A stretch of 64,000 nt of DNA. It comes from Lachnospiraceae bacterium UBA3401. GTDB taxonomy: Bacteria; Bacillota; Clostridia; Lachnospirales; Lachnospiraceae. How positions within the stretch are numbered: position 1 is the first letter of the stretch; each line of letters begins with the position of its first letter. The translations under genes and the position numbers were made by a program. Under the pieces are notes generated by a model. It did not search any database. It saw nothing but the letters and a program-made list of their open reading frames with translations, and was not told the origin of the DNA. Below are positions 44,774-53,013 of the stretch, piece after piece. The stretch covers positions 1-64,000 of the forward strand of contig DEPD01000093.1 in assembly GCA_002358575.1 (NCBI GenBank), written 5' to 3'.

Positions 44774-46021
44774 TTATGGGGCAGTAATTCCTGCAGCCAT
44801 TTGGTCAAGCTGTTCTTGCAAGTCTTTTCCGGACGGATTTCCAGCTAGCATCTCAGCAGAAAAAGTGCTGACTGGTTCCCAGAACTTTCCACCAATGCGC
44901 TGCAGGCAAGAAAATTCGGATTGCTCCAGCAGCGCTGCGATTGCAGGGGAGTCCTGCACTTCCTTTGAGGCGGCGGCATTGCGGTTAGAAGGTCCTTGAC
45001 CACGCATTTGAAAACGCAGTTTTTGATTTTCCTCGTCAGCAATCCATTCAGCCAGTTTAGAAGCCCATTTTCTCTGTTTAGAGTAGGCGTTTACACCAAT
45101 AAGCTTATAGCCAGAAAAAGAAGCCATTTGTACTTGCTGCCCAGCACAAGTATAAGAAGGAAGCTTTGCAGCGCCAAAGCTGCTGCCCCAAGTTTCTTCT
45201 ACAGCAACAGCATTCCACACACCGTTGACGCCTGCAATAATTGTGCCATTTTGTACTCCTTCTAGGAAACCAGCATCATCCACACTGATAAAGCCAGGGT
45301 GCGCGGCAATCTCGATCATGGACTGTGCCACATCAATTCCCTTAATGTTTCCATCCATTGCATTCCAAGTACAGTAATTGGTGATGCCATCATCATTTAA
45401 CCCAACAGTAAGTCCTGTGTTGCCAAACAAGGAATATACATACCATCCAGAGGACCAATCCATAGAAAATTGACAGTTGTGTTCAGCCGCAATCGCAAGG
45501 ATCTGCTCTAATGATTGGATATCCTCATCTGAAAAATAATCTTTATTATAATATAGAAAGTATCCATTATCTGCTGTCAATGGCAGCGCGTACATAATAT
45601 CGTTTACGGAGGCGGCGGCGACAGCTTCTGGCAGATTGACCTCTCTGACAGAAGCTGCATCCTCAATGGGCTCCAATGCGCCTGCTGCAACAAGCGTGTT
45701 CAGTTGGTCATCGGCAAAAGCAAACACATCTGCACCATTTTCTAAGTCTGCCATCAAGGCATCCATACAGTGGCTTTCGCTCTGTGGCTGATAGGTAATG
45801 TTAAAATTTGCCTGTCCGCGATAGGTTTCTTCAAATGCGCTGATTATCTGGTGAAGCAGTTCTTCATCTTCTGCCGCGCTCCAGACAGTTAAGTCAACCG
45901 TGTCAGAAACTGGGGGCGAAACGGTCCGTTCTGTCTCAGAGACAAGGACTTTTTGCCGGCACCCAGTCAACAACATTGTTGACAGAAGGAACAACAGATA
46001 GGATTTGCGTTTTGTTTTCAT
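44774..46021 (-). CDS. family 1 extracellular solute-binding lipoprotein
   Basis: This 415-residue protein has a lipoprotein signal peptide ending in the lipobox MLLTGC (Cys about 20). A family 1 ABC binding-protein fold follows (DLTVWSAAEDEELLHQII, LENGADVFAFADDQLNTLV, YALPLTADNGYFLYYNKDYF). Such proteins usually bind oligosaccharides for uptake. I start at ATG 46021 behind GGAGAAG. No ABC permease genes follow; the downstream genes encode a chemoreceptor and a histidine kinase. It therefore probably works in sensing rather than transport, or serves a permease encoded elsewhere. A promoter sits about 60-90 bp upstream. Confidence 0.88.
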   Translation of the reverse strand: MKTKRKSYLLFLLSTMLLTGCRQKVLVSETERTVSPPVSDTVDLTVWSAAEDEELLHQIISAFEETYRGQANFNITYQPQSESHCMDALMADLENGADVFAFADDQLNTLVAAGALEPIEDAASVREVNLPEAVAAASVNDIMYALPLTADNGYFLYYNKDYFSDEDIQSLEQILAIAAEHNCQFSMDWSSGWYVYSLFGNTGLTVGLNDDGITNYCTWNAMDGNIKGIDVAQSMIEIAAHPGFISVDDAGFLEGVQNGTIIAGVNGVWNAVAVEETWGSSFGAAKLPSYTCAGQQVQMASFSGYKLIGVNAYSKQRKWASKLAEWIADEENQKLRFQMRGQGPSNRNAAASKEVQDSPAIAALLEQSEFSCLQRIGGKFWEPVSTFSAEMLAGNPSGKDLQEQLDQMAAGITAP

Positions 46022-46081
46022 AATCTTCTCCATAAATAGTTTTTTGAAATTCAAGAATGCCAATGGCTTTCTTGCAAAGAT

Positions 46082-46110
46082 AGAATAGCATTTTTTAAGG
46101 ATTTTGGCAA
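46082..46110 (-). promoter_or_regulatory. sigma-A-like promoter of the sensory operon (minus strand)
   Basis: Read on the minus strand, TTGCCA (46110-46105) and TATTCT (46087-46082) are separated by exactly 17 bp, with an extended -10 TG (TGCTATTCT). The predicted start lies about 50 nt ahead of the lipoprotein ATG. Confidence 0.7.
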
Positions 46111-46273
46111 TCTGCAATTCGCAAGCAAAATGGTGAGAATTGTTGTTTGAAATTATAATTTAGATTTGTAAAATTTCTATGAAGTTTATGGAAAAACAGG
46201 AAAAAATATTATAGAATAAACAAGGAAAAGTTTGGTAATTGGGATTTCAGAGAATAGGCTTTTGGAGTTAAGG

Positions 46274-46301
46274 TTGTGAGAGGACTTTAAAAGGCTATAA
46301 A
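46274..46301 (+). promoter_or_regulatory. possible promoter of the Big_2 surface-protein gene
   Basis: TTGTGA (46274-46279) and TATAAA (46296-46301) have a 16-bp spacer. The predicted transcript would start almost at the ribosome site GAGGAGG (46307-46313), which is unusually close. A TATAAT at 46154-46159 lacks a good -35. The real promoter of this gene is therefore uncertain. Confidence 0.3.
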
Positions 46302-46319
46302 GTAATGAGGAGGAATGAA

Positions 46320-49300
46320 ATGCAGTACAAGGGATTGAAACGAATCAAGAAAGTGGCCGCTGTAATATTGTCGGCAGCTTTGATTACGACAGAACTGCCG
46401 CAGACAGGGATAGCTTATGCATCAGAAACGGATAGCTATGAGGCACAGACGACCGATGGACAGGAAGAATCCCCAACACAGCAAGAGGGGAATACGGCTG
46501 CGAACGAAAGAGAAGAGCATGAAGAAATAGAAGAAAGTACAGAAGAATCAGGAATAGAACAAGAGACAGAAAGTGTCGTGTCCACAGAGGTAGAGACAGA
46601 AAGCAGCACGGAGACAGCCAGTGCAGAAACAACAGAACTAGAGACAGAAAATACTACAGAGACAATGAGTGCAGATCCAACACAGACAGAGACGGAAAGC
46701 AATACAGAGACAACAAGCGTAGGGACAACGGAAACAGAGACAGAAAGCAGCACGGAGACGACGAGTGTAGAGCCAACACAGACAGAGACAGAAAGTAGTA
46801 CGGAGAGTGCTGGGGCAACGGAGACAGAGACGGAAAGTAACACAGAGACAACGGAGACAGAAACAGAAACGGATACGCTAGAGACGGAAGATAGCACGGA
46901 GACAGAGGGAACAGAAGATAGTACTGACTTAGAAACTACAGAGATTGAAACTCTTGAATTTGAAACGGAATCAGCAGAAAAACAAACATCAGTTCCTGTT
47001 CCGGAAGTGGATGCGTCGGTACATATTTTTAAGACAAAAAACAATATAACATCATTCGATGTTGCATCGCCAAGAGCCTATGCGTCTGTACAGGACCCTG
47101 TGGAAATTTCATCGGGTCAATATATAATAGAAAACAGAGATCAATTTATGGGCTTCCTTTCAGGCAAGCTTGATTATGATGGCTGTACAGTGACATTGGC
47201 TTGCAATATTGATCTGAAGTCAGAGACCGTATATTATAGCGGAAGGTTTGCTGGCACTTTTGATGGAAATGGGTATTCCATTCAAAATATAAAAGTAGAT
47301 CAAGGTCTGTTTCCAGCCATTCAGTCTGGGGCAGTCGTGAAAAATTTACATGTCAGCAATGCATCAATGACAGGGGAACGCTCTGCAGGGGTGATTGCCG
47401 GTCGCAATGATGGTTTAATTACGAAATGTGTGGTTACTGGAAATTTAGAAGCCACAAATAATATGGATTATACTGCCGGAATTGCAGGGGTAAACGAGGG
47501 AAATATTGAAAGCTGTGTTTTTGCAGGAAGAATTACAGCGGCGGCAAATACAGCGGATGCAGAAAAATATATTGGCGGTATTGCTGGCAGAAACAATGGG
47601 GTAATTCAACAGTGTTATGCGACAGGCAGCATTAGTACCAAGGCGGCGGTTGTTGCTGGAATTGCTGGAACAAACACTTCGCGAGACTCCGACAGTATTA
47701 AGGACTGTGCTAATTATATGAGTATAGAAGGCGCATATATTGTAGCTGGTATTGTGGGTATGAATGAAGGTGAAGTTGCAGATTGTACGAACTATGGAAC
47801 AATTCGACAGAAAAACAATGCGCAGGAAACCGGTGAAGCGGGCGGTATTGTCGCACAGAATAAATTAGGAACGATTCGTGATTGTTATAATTATGCAGCG
47901 ATTAACGGAGAAGATAAAAATATTGGTGGTATTGCCGCAACAACATCAGGAACAATTACTAGATGTGGAAATACTGGTTCTGTAACTGGTTTGGCAAATG
48001 TAGGTGGTATTGTAGGGTTGTACAATGGAAATCGAGAGTACAGTATCAGTGAATGTTTCAATCAAGGAAGCATAAACGGCAGCGGCAGAACCACAAAATC
48101 TGTGGGAATTGGTGGTATCTTAGGAAGTGCGGGGGAAGGTTATAGAGTACCGATTGAAAATTGTTATAATACAGGAAATATTCGTGTTGCAAAATCATCA
48201 CAGTACCTTGGCGGCATTGCAGGAGTTATTTACAAAGGTTCCATATCAAATTGTTATAATGCAGGAAATGTGTCTGGCAATGAAAATGATTATGCAGCAA
48301 TGCTTGTGGGATTTATGGGCAGGGAGGAAGATACATTCTGTACAAGCTGCCTTTATGTCGGCGATGAACATACCATTGCGTTTTACAGAGAAACTGGTGG
48401 GGTTTCAGACGCAGAGATGGCAAAGACGACTAGCGAACTAAGGTCACAAGATGCACTTTTGGTACTTGGAGGAAGTTTTTCGTCGGACAGTGGCAGCGAT
48501 ATTAATGAAGGTTATCCTATATTCAATGAACAGACAGAACCAGAGTATCAATACCCTGTTGTTTATGAGTTAAATGGTGGCTGTTCAGAGAGTTCCTATT
48601 TTGAACTGGTAAAACAGGATAGTTCAGTGGATAAACCAGAAGATCCAACCAAGAAGTATGCGGAATTTGAAGGATGGTGTAGCGATGCGGGATTAAATAG
48701 TTCTTACAGTTTTAGTAATTCGATCAAAGCGCCATTAATTTTGTATGCAAAATGGAAGAATGTCACAGTTGTAGAAGATATAGAACTGCTCCAAACTACA
48801 ATTGAGTTAATCAGAGGAGAGGAGTATCCTATAAAAGTGCGCTTTACTCCAGAGAAGGCAGAAAATAAAGAGATGGTGTGGACGTCAGACAATACCTCTG
48901 TTGTAACTGTTGATGAAAAAGGGGTAATTCGGGCTGAGGCACCAGGTCATGCAATAATCACAGGAACATTAAAGGATAACTCTTTGTCAAAAGAGTTGGA
49001 ATTAAGTGTAACTGTCACGAATAAAGACACAATTATTCATATTAGGCGACTTGAAGATGGCACGGAACTAAAGGATATGGATATTGCGGTTAAAGAAACC
49101 ATTACGCTTGAGGTGATAGCAAAAGGATTTTCAGAGAAAGCGGAAATTCAGTGGCCTGGAAACAGTGAGTATGTTAAGATTACGCCAAAGGTAAATACAC
49201 TAGGCAATCCTAAGGTGGAAGTGATGGGGTTAAAGCCAACACCATCAGGAGGACCAGTAAAACTTTCATTTAAAGTGATTGATGGAGATGACATTTCTTC

Positions 49301-52300
49301 GGCAATTGTCAATATTACGGTTTTGCCTTTGGCAACAGGGGTAAAAGTAAAGCTTGGAGACGAGGATATCACAGAGAAAACTGCAATTTATGATTTGGTG
49401 ACAAAGAAATTTATTGCTGTTGGCACAAGAAAATTAAAAAAGCCTGTGGAAAAATTGAGTGCTATTGTATCGCCTAAAGATGCAAGCCAAAAGGTAATAT
49501 GGGAATCTAGCAATACTTCAGTGATTCAATTTGAGGATAAAGAAAGCGGTGTTGTGAAAGGAAATGCCAGTGGGACGACAGAGATAACAGCACTGACAAA
49601 AGATGGAAGCAGCAAGGCTGGAAAAACAACAATCAGAGCAAAGCGGATTGTACAATCTTTTGTGTTAGAACCAAAAGAAGTAGATGCGAAGACTCCTGTT
49701 GTAGTAGACTCGCAGGGCAGAGTGCTGCTGACAAGTGGATGCAGTGTGAGACTGGTTCCTAAATTTACGCCGACGGATGTGACTGACGAGGGATTGTCGT
49801 GGGAAATGAGTCCCAAAGGTAGTCTTAATATTGATGCAGAGAAGAAGATTATTACTGCAAAAGACGTGCAAGGCGAAACAAAAGTGACCTTAAAAGCAAC
49901 TTCTATGGATGGCGGTGAAGCTTCTTATGAGATGGAGTTTATCATTATTCCCAAGGTAGAATCGATTGAAATCTATGATGCAAGGGATATGAAGAAACCT
50001 GTTACTAACGAAATAATCGGTGTAAATATTGAGACGGATAAAAAAACATTTACACTTCGGGTAAAGAATAAGCCAGATGATGCATCTCAAGTCGTTTTAT
50101 GGAAATCTACAAATCCAAAGGTAGCAGATGTGACAGACAATAAAGATGGAAGCTGTGTAGTGACTGTATATGAAAATGGAAAGACAGATGTTACTGCCAC
50201 AGCGGCAGATGGAAGTGATGCAAAAGCATCTGTAACAATAAATGTTTCAGCACTTGTGTCTTCCATTACGATTAGCGGCAGCAATAAGGTTGTAAAAGGT
50301 GGAAGAATCAAGCTAAAAGCGGAAGTCTTTCCAAAATCAGCAGAGAATAAAGCGGTTTATTGGGTGTCTGATGATACTTCCATTGCGACAGTAGATAAAA
50401 ATACAGGAGAGGTAGTGGGTGTCAAGAAAGGCTTCGTGGATATCACTGCGACTGCAGCAGATGGAGGGGGGATTTCTCAGACATTTGCGATAAGTGTTAC
50501 AGAACCAGTAACAGATTTTGATATTATGATACCAGATGGAAATACCAATCTGGAAGATGATGTCATTGTTACGAATAAAATGGTAGGAATAGACCTTGAT
50601 GCCGGAATGGAGACCTGCACATTGTCAGCAAGGATTCTTCCCAAGGAGGCAAGCCAGATTGTCACATGGAAATCCGGCAATGAAAAGATTGCTACGGTGG
50701 ATGAAAAAGGTACAATTACAGCCAAATCTCTTGGCAGTGTAATTATTACAGCAACTACAACAGACGGCAGTAATAAAGTTGCAAAAACGACAGTCAATGT
50801 CAATACACTTGTAAGAAGGGTTTCGATTACAGGAAGCCATTATGTCGGTTCAGGACAATCTATTCAATTGCATGTAGAAGTGACAGATAAAGATGCGGCA
50901 AACAAAAATGTAGTTTGGACAAGCAGTGATAAAAATGTGGTGGTGGTAGATGACAGCGGCTATGTGACAGCGGTCAGCAGAACAGGAGAGGCAAAGATTC
51001 GGGCGGAAGCGGCAGACGGAAGCGGCAAATACGCAGAACATACTGTCTATGTAATGGGTAAGAGCGATACAATAGAGATCACGGACTTTAATGGTAGTTA
51101 TATAAGTTCTGGTAAAAATTCTGAGATTGATATGCAGGATATCAAAAACAACCGCAGAGTAACTTTTACGGCACAACTAAGTGGTGGATCGAGTCAACAG
51201 GGCGATTATCGCAAAGAAGTAGAGTGGATAACCTCTAATAAAGCCATTGCAGAAGTTTATTCGATTCAGAATAATTACAGTTATAGCGAGGTGGTTATCC
51301 AGATTAAAAAAGAAGGAAGGGTAACGATCACAGCAAGGACAACTGACGGATCTAACAAAGAAGACTCCTATACATTGACTGTGACGGATACCGATCCCAA
51401 TGTAACAATTATCGGACCAAAGCAGGTGGCAAATGGGAAAAAAATACAGCTTTCCACAGAAGGCGGGGTGGCTGTGACATGGTTCTCTTCAGATAGGTCG
51501 CTTGCAACAGTGGATGCCAAAGGAAAGGTAACTGCAAAAAAGAATGTAGAAGGAACAGTTGCGATTACAGCGACTTCAATCAAAGGAAGCGAGAAAACAG
51601 ATATTTATTATATTAACGTATGCCCAGCGGTTACCAGTGTAGATATCTTGGCAAATGGGCAATCCTTGAAAGATAGAGGTAATAAACTGGGTGTGGATTT
51701 AATAAAAGGATATTCTTTAGATGATGGCAGGACATGGAATCCCGATATTAAGTTTTCTGCATCGGTTACTGGTGCTGATGACGTAGTGACATGGAAATCC
51801 AGTAAAACGGCTGTTGCTACGGTGGATGAAAATGGCAAAGTTGAGATTAAGAAAAATGGTACAGCAGTCATTACTGCGACTGCGACAGACGGCAGCGGCA
51901 AAAATGCAAAAGTTACACTGACAATCACAAAACAAATAACAAAGATAGAACCGGCAGATGGTGTGCAGGATATTTATGTTGGTTATAAAAAATCTGTTCA
52001 GTTAAAACTGGCATTTAAACCGTTGGCAGCGACAACAAAAAAAGTGACTTGGGAGAGTGATGATAAAAGTCTGGTATCTGTCAATAAAAGTGGTAAGGTT
52101 ACAGTAAAGAAACCATTTGGCGGTGGAGATTATGATACAAGTAATGATGATAATGTGATTGTCAGGGCAAAAGCGGCGGATGGCGGCGCAGCAGTCTGTG
52201 AGTTTCGGATTCATTTTGTGGCGCCTGCAACAAAAGTACAAATTTTAGAGAAAAAAGATAATATCGATCTGGGTTATGCGTCAATTGTCGGTATCGATAT

Positions 52301-52868
52301 TGATACGAATGATGCAAAGATTGCACTGAAAGCCAATGTTGAAAGCACCAGCAGATATGAAAATTATGGTGTTACCAAGCAGGTAACATGGAAATCCAGC
52401 AATCCCAATATTGCGGAAGTGACGCCCAATTATGATGGAACCTGTACTGTGACTGGGCACAGTAACGGGAAAGTTACAATTACTGCGACCGCAGCGGACG
52501 GAAGTAAGAAATCAGGCAAGGTTACTTTATATGTAGGAAAAATGATTAAGCGCATTAACACGACGAGAGATATCCAAGGATTAACGGACAATGAAGGTCG
52601 AGAGATTATAACTTTGTATGTAAAGAGTATTAGGAATAAAAAAACCTTGCAGCTCTCAGACAAATTGATTATCAATCCAAGTAACGCTACCAACAAAAAA
52701 CTTACCTACAAGAGCAGTAATCCTAAGCTGGTATCCGTAAGCGCTTCTGGAAAACTTACCGCGAAAAAGAAAGAGAAAGGAATGGCGAATAATTATGTGA
52801 CTATTACGATAACAACCAACGATGGCTCTAGGATTGAGAAGGAAATTGTTGTTCGCGTATTGCAATAA
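46320..52868 (+). CDS. giant secreted protein: Thr/Glu stalk, GLUG repeats, about 14 Big_2-like Ig domains
   Basis: This 2182-residue protein starts at ATG 46320 behind GAGGAGG; the ATG at 46305 precedes that site. A signal peptide (to about residue 34, IAYA-S) is followed by a Thr/Glu/Ser-rich segment (about 40-223). GLUG-type repeats follow (about 350-700; GGIAGRNNG, GGIVGLYNG), then a Listeria-Bacteroides-type repeat (about 745-815; VVYELNGG, FEGWCSD, LYAKWKN). About 14 Big_2-like units then run to the C-terminus, each with motifs such as VTWKSSN, ATVDEKG and ITATAADGS. Long and short units alternate. No LPXTG, SLH or C-terminal helix is visible, so attachment is unclear. Adhesion or matrix roles are inferred from domain type. 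Confidence 0.85.
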   Translation: MQYKGLKRIKKVAAVILSAALITTELPQTGIAYASETDSYEAQTTDGQEESPTQQEGNTAANEREEHEEIEESTEESGIEQETESVVSTEVETESSTETASAETTELETENTTETMSADPTQTETESNTETTSVGTTETETESSTETTSVEPTQTETESSTESAGATETETESNTETTETETETDTLETEDSTETEGTEDSTDLETTEIETLEFETESAEKQTSVPVPEVDASVHIFKTKNNITSFDVASPRAYASVQDPVEISSGQYIIENRDQFMGFLSGKLDYDGCTVTLACNIDLKSETVYYSGRFAGTFDGNGYSIQNIKVDQGLFPAIQSGAVVKNLHVSNASMTGERSAGVIAGRNDGLITKCVVTGNLEATNNMDYTAGIAGVNEGNIESCVFAGRITAAANTADAEKYIGGIAGRNNGVIQQCYATGSISTKAAVVAGIAGTNTSRDSDSIKDCANYMSIEGAYIVAGIVGMNEGEVADCTNYGTIRQKNNAQETGEAGGIVAQNKLGTIRDCYNYAAINGEDKNIGGIAATTSGTITRCGNTGSVTGLANVGGIVGLYNGNREYSISECFNQGSINGSGRTTKSVGIGGILGSAGEGYRVPIENCYNTGNIRVAKSSQYLGGIAGVIYKGSISNCYNAGNVSGNENDYAAMLVGFMGREEDTFCTSCLYVGDEHTIAFYRETGGVSDAEMAKTTSELRSQDALLVLGGSFSSDSGSDINEGYPIFNEQTEPEYQYPVVYELNGGCSESSYFELVKQDSSVDKPEDPTKKYAEFEGWCSDAGLNSSYSFSNSIKAPLILYAKWKNVTVVEDIELLQTTIELIRGEEYPIKVRFTPEKAENKEMVWTSDNTSVVTVDEKGVIRAEAPGHAIITGTLKDNSLSKELELSVTVTNKDTIIHIRRLEDGTELKDMDIAVKETITLEVIAKGFSEKAEIQWPGNSEYVKITPKVNTLGNPKVEVMGLKPTPSGGPVKLSFKVIDGDDISSAIVNITVLPLATGVKVKLGDEDITEKTAIYDLVTKKFIAVGTRKLKKPVEKLSAIVSPKDASQKVIWESSNTSVIQFEDKESGVVKGNASGTTEITALTKDGSSKAGKTTIRAKRIVQSFVLEPKEVDAKTPVVVDSQGRVLLTSGCSVRLVPKFTPTDVTDEGLSWEMSPKGSLNIDAEKKIITAKDVQGETKVTLKATSMDGGEASYEMEFIIIPKVESIEIYDARDMKKPVTNEIIGVNIETDKKTFTLRVKNKPDDASQVVLWKSTNPKVADVTDNKDGSCVVTVYENGKTDVTATAADGSDAKASVTINVSALVSSITISGSNKVVKGGRIKLKAEVFPKSAENKAVYWVSDDTSIATVDKNTGEVVGVKKGFVDITATAADGGGISQTFAISVTEPVTDFDIMIPDGNTNLEDDVIVTNKMVGIDLDAGMETCTLSARILPKEASQIVTWKSGNEKIATVDEKGTITAKSLGSVIITATTTDGSNKVAKTTVNVNTLVRRVSITGSHYVGSGQSIQLHVEVTDKDAANKNVVWTSSDKNVVVVDDSGYVTAVSRTGEAKIRAEAADGSGKYAEHTVYVMGKSDTIEITDFNGSYISSGKNSEIDMQDIKNNRRVTFTAQLSGGSSQQGDYRKEVEWITSNKAIAEVYSIQNNYSYSEVVIQIKKEGRVTITARTTDGSNKEDSYTLTVTDTDPNVTIIGPKQVANGKKIQLSTEGGVAVTWFSSDRSLATVDAKGKVTAKKNVEGTVAITATSIKGSEKTDIYYINVCPAVTSVDILANGQSLKDRGNKLGVDLIKGYSLDDGRTWNPDIKFSASVTGADDVVTWKSSKTAVATVDENGKVEIKKNGTAVITATATDGSGKNAKVTLTITKQITKIEPADGVQDIYVGYKKSVQLKLAFKPLAATTKKVTWESDDKSLVSVNKSGKVTVKKPFGGGDYDTSNDDNVIVRAKAADGGAAVCEFRIHFVAPATKVQILEKKDNIDLGYASIVGIDIDTNDAKIALKANVESTSRYENYGVTKQVTWKSSNPNIAEVTPNYDGTCTVTGHSNGKVTITATAADGSKKSGKVTLYVGKMIKRINTTRDIQGLTDNEGREIITLYVKSIRNKKTLQLSDKLIINPSNATNKKLTYKSSNPKLVSVSASGKLTAKKKEKGMANNYVTITITTNDGSRIEKEIVVRVLQ
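46540..46960 (+). repeat. degenerate Thr/Glu/Ser-coding repeats
   Basis: Imperfect repeats of a motif built from ACAGAGACGGAAAGC-like units encode runs such as ETESSTETTS and VEPTQTETESSTE, with a larger period of about 18 residues. The segment is the stalk of the secreted protein. It is purine-rich on the + strand and prone to length change in multiples of three. Confidence 0.75.
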
Positions 52869-52887
52869 AGAACGGAAACAAAGTCTG

Positions 52888-52924
52888 AAACAGTGTATTC
52901 CTGTATGGAATACACTGTTTTTTT
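52888..52924 (+). terminator. rho-independent terminator after the Big_2 protein
   Basis: AAACAGTGTATTCC (52888-52901) pairs perfectly with GGAATACACTGTTT (52907-52920) around a 5-nt loop. The hairpin is followed by further T residues, giving a seven-T run at 52918-52924. It separates the secreted-protein gene from the second AsnB block. Confidence 0.93.
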
Positions 52925-52954
52925 CTACATATACTAGGAATTAGCATAAAAATA

Positions 52955-52963
52955 TGGTATTAT
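52955..52963 (+). promoter_or_regulatory. possible extended -10 promoter for the second glycan block
   Basis: TGGTATTAT gives an extended -10 (TG at 52955, TATTAT at 52958-52963) about 50 bp ahead of the AsnB start. The -35 region is poor. Its place just after a strong terminator supports a promoter in this 90-bp gap. Confidence 0.4.
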
Positions 52964-53013
52964 CTCTACATGGAAATTTTTAGCAACCGTTCCGAAATGA
53001 GGTTAGAACAGAT

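Noticed and set aside
46152..46159. Overlapping TATAAT boxes on both strands as divergent promoters
   Set aside because: Neither has an acceptable -35 at 16-18 bp; the region is simply A/T-rich and a better minus-strand promoter lies at 46082-46110.
46436..47044. Long minus-strand open frame rich in Ser/Val opposite the stalk region
   Set aside because: It is the antisense of Thr/Glu codon repeats; it has no ribosome site and overlaps a clear secreted-protein gene.
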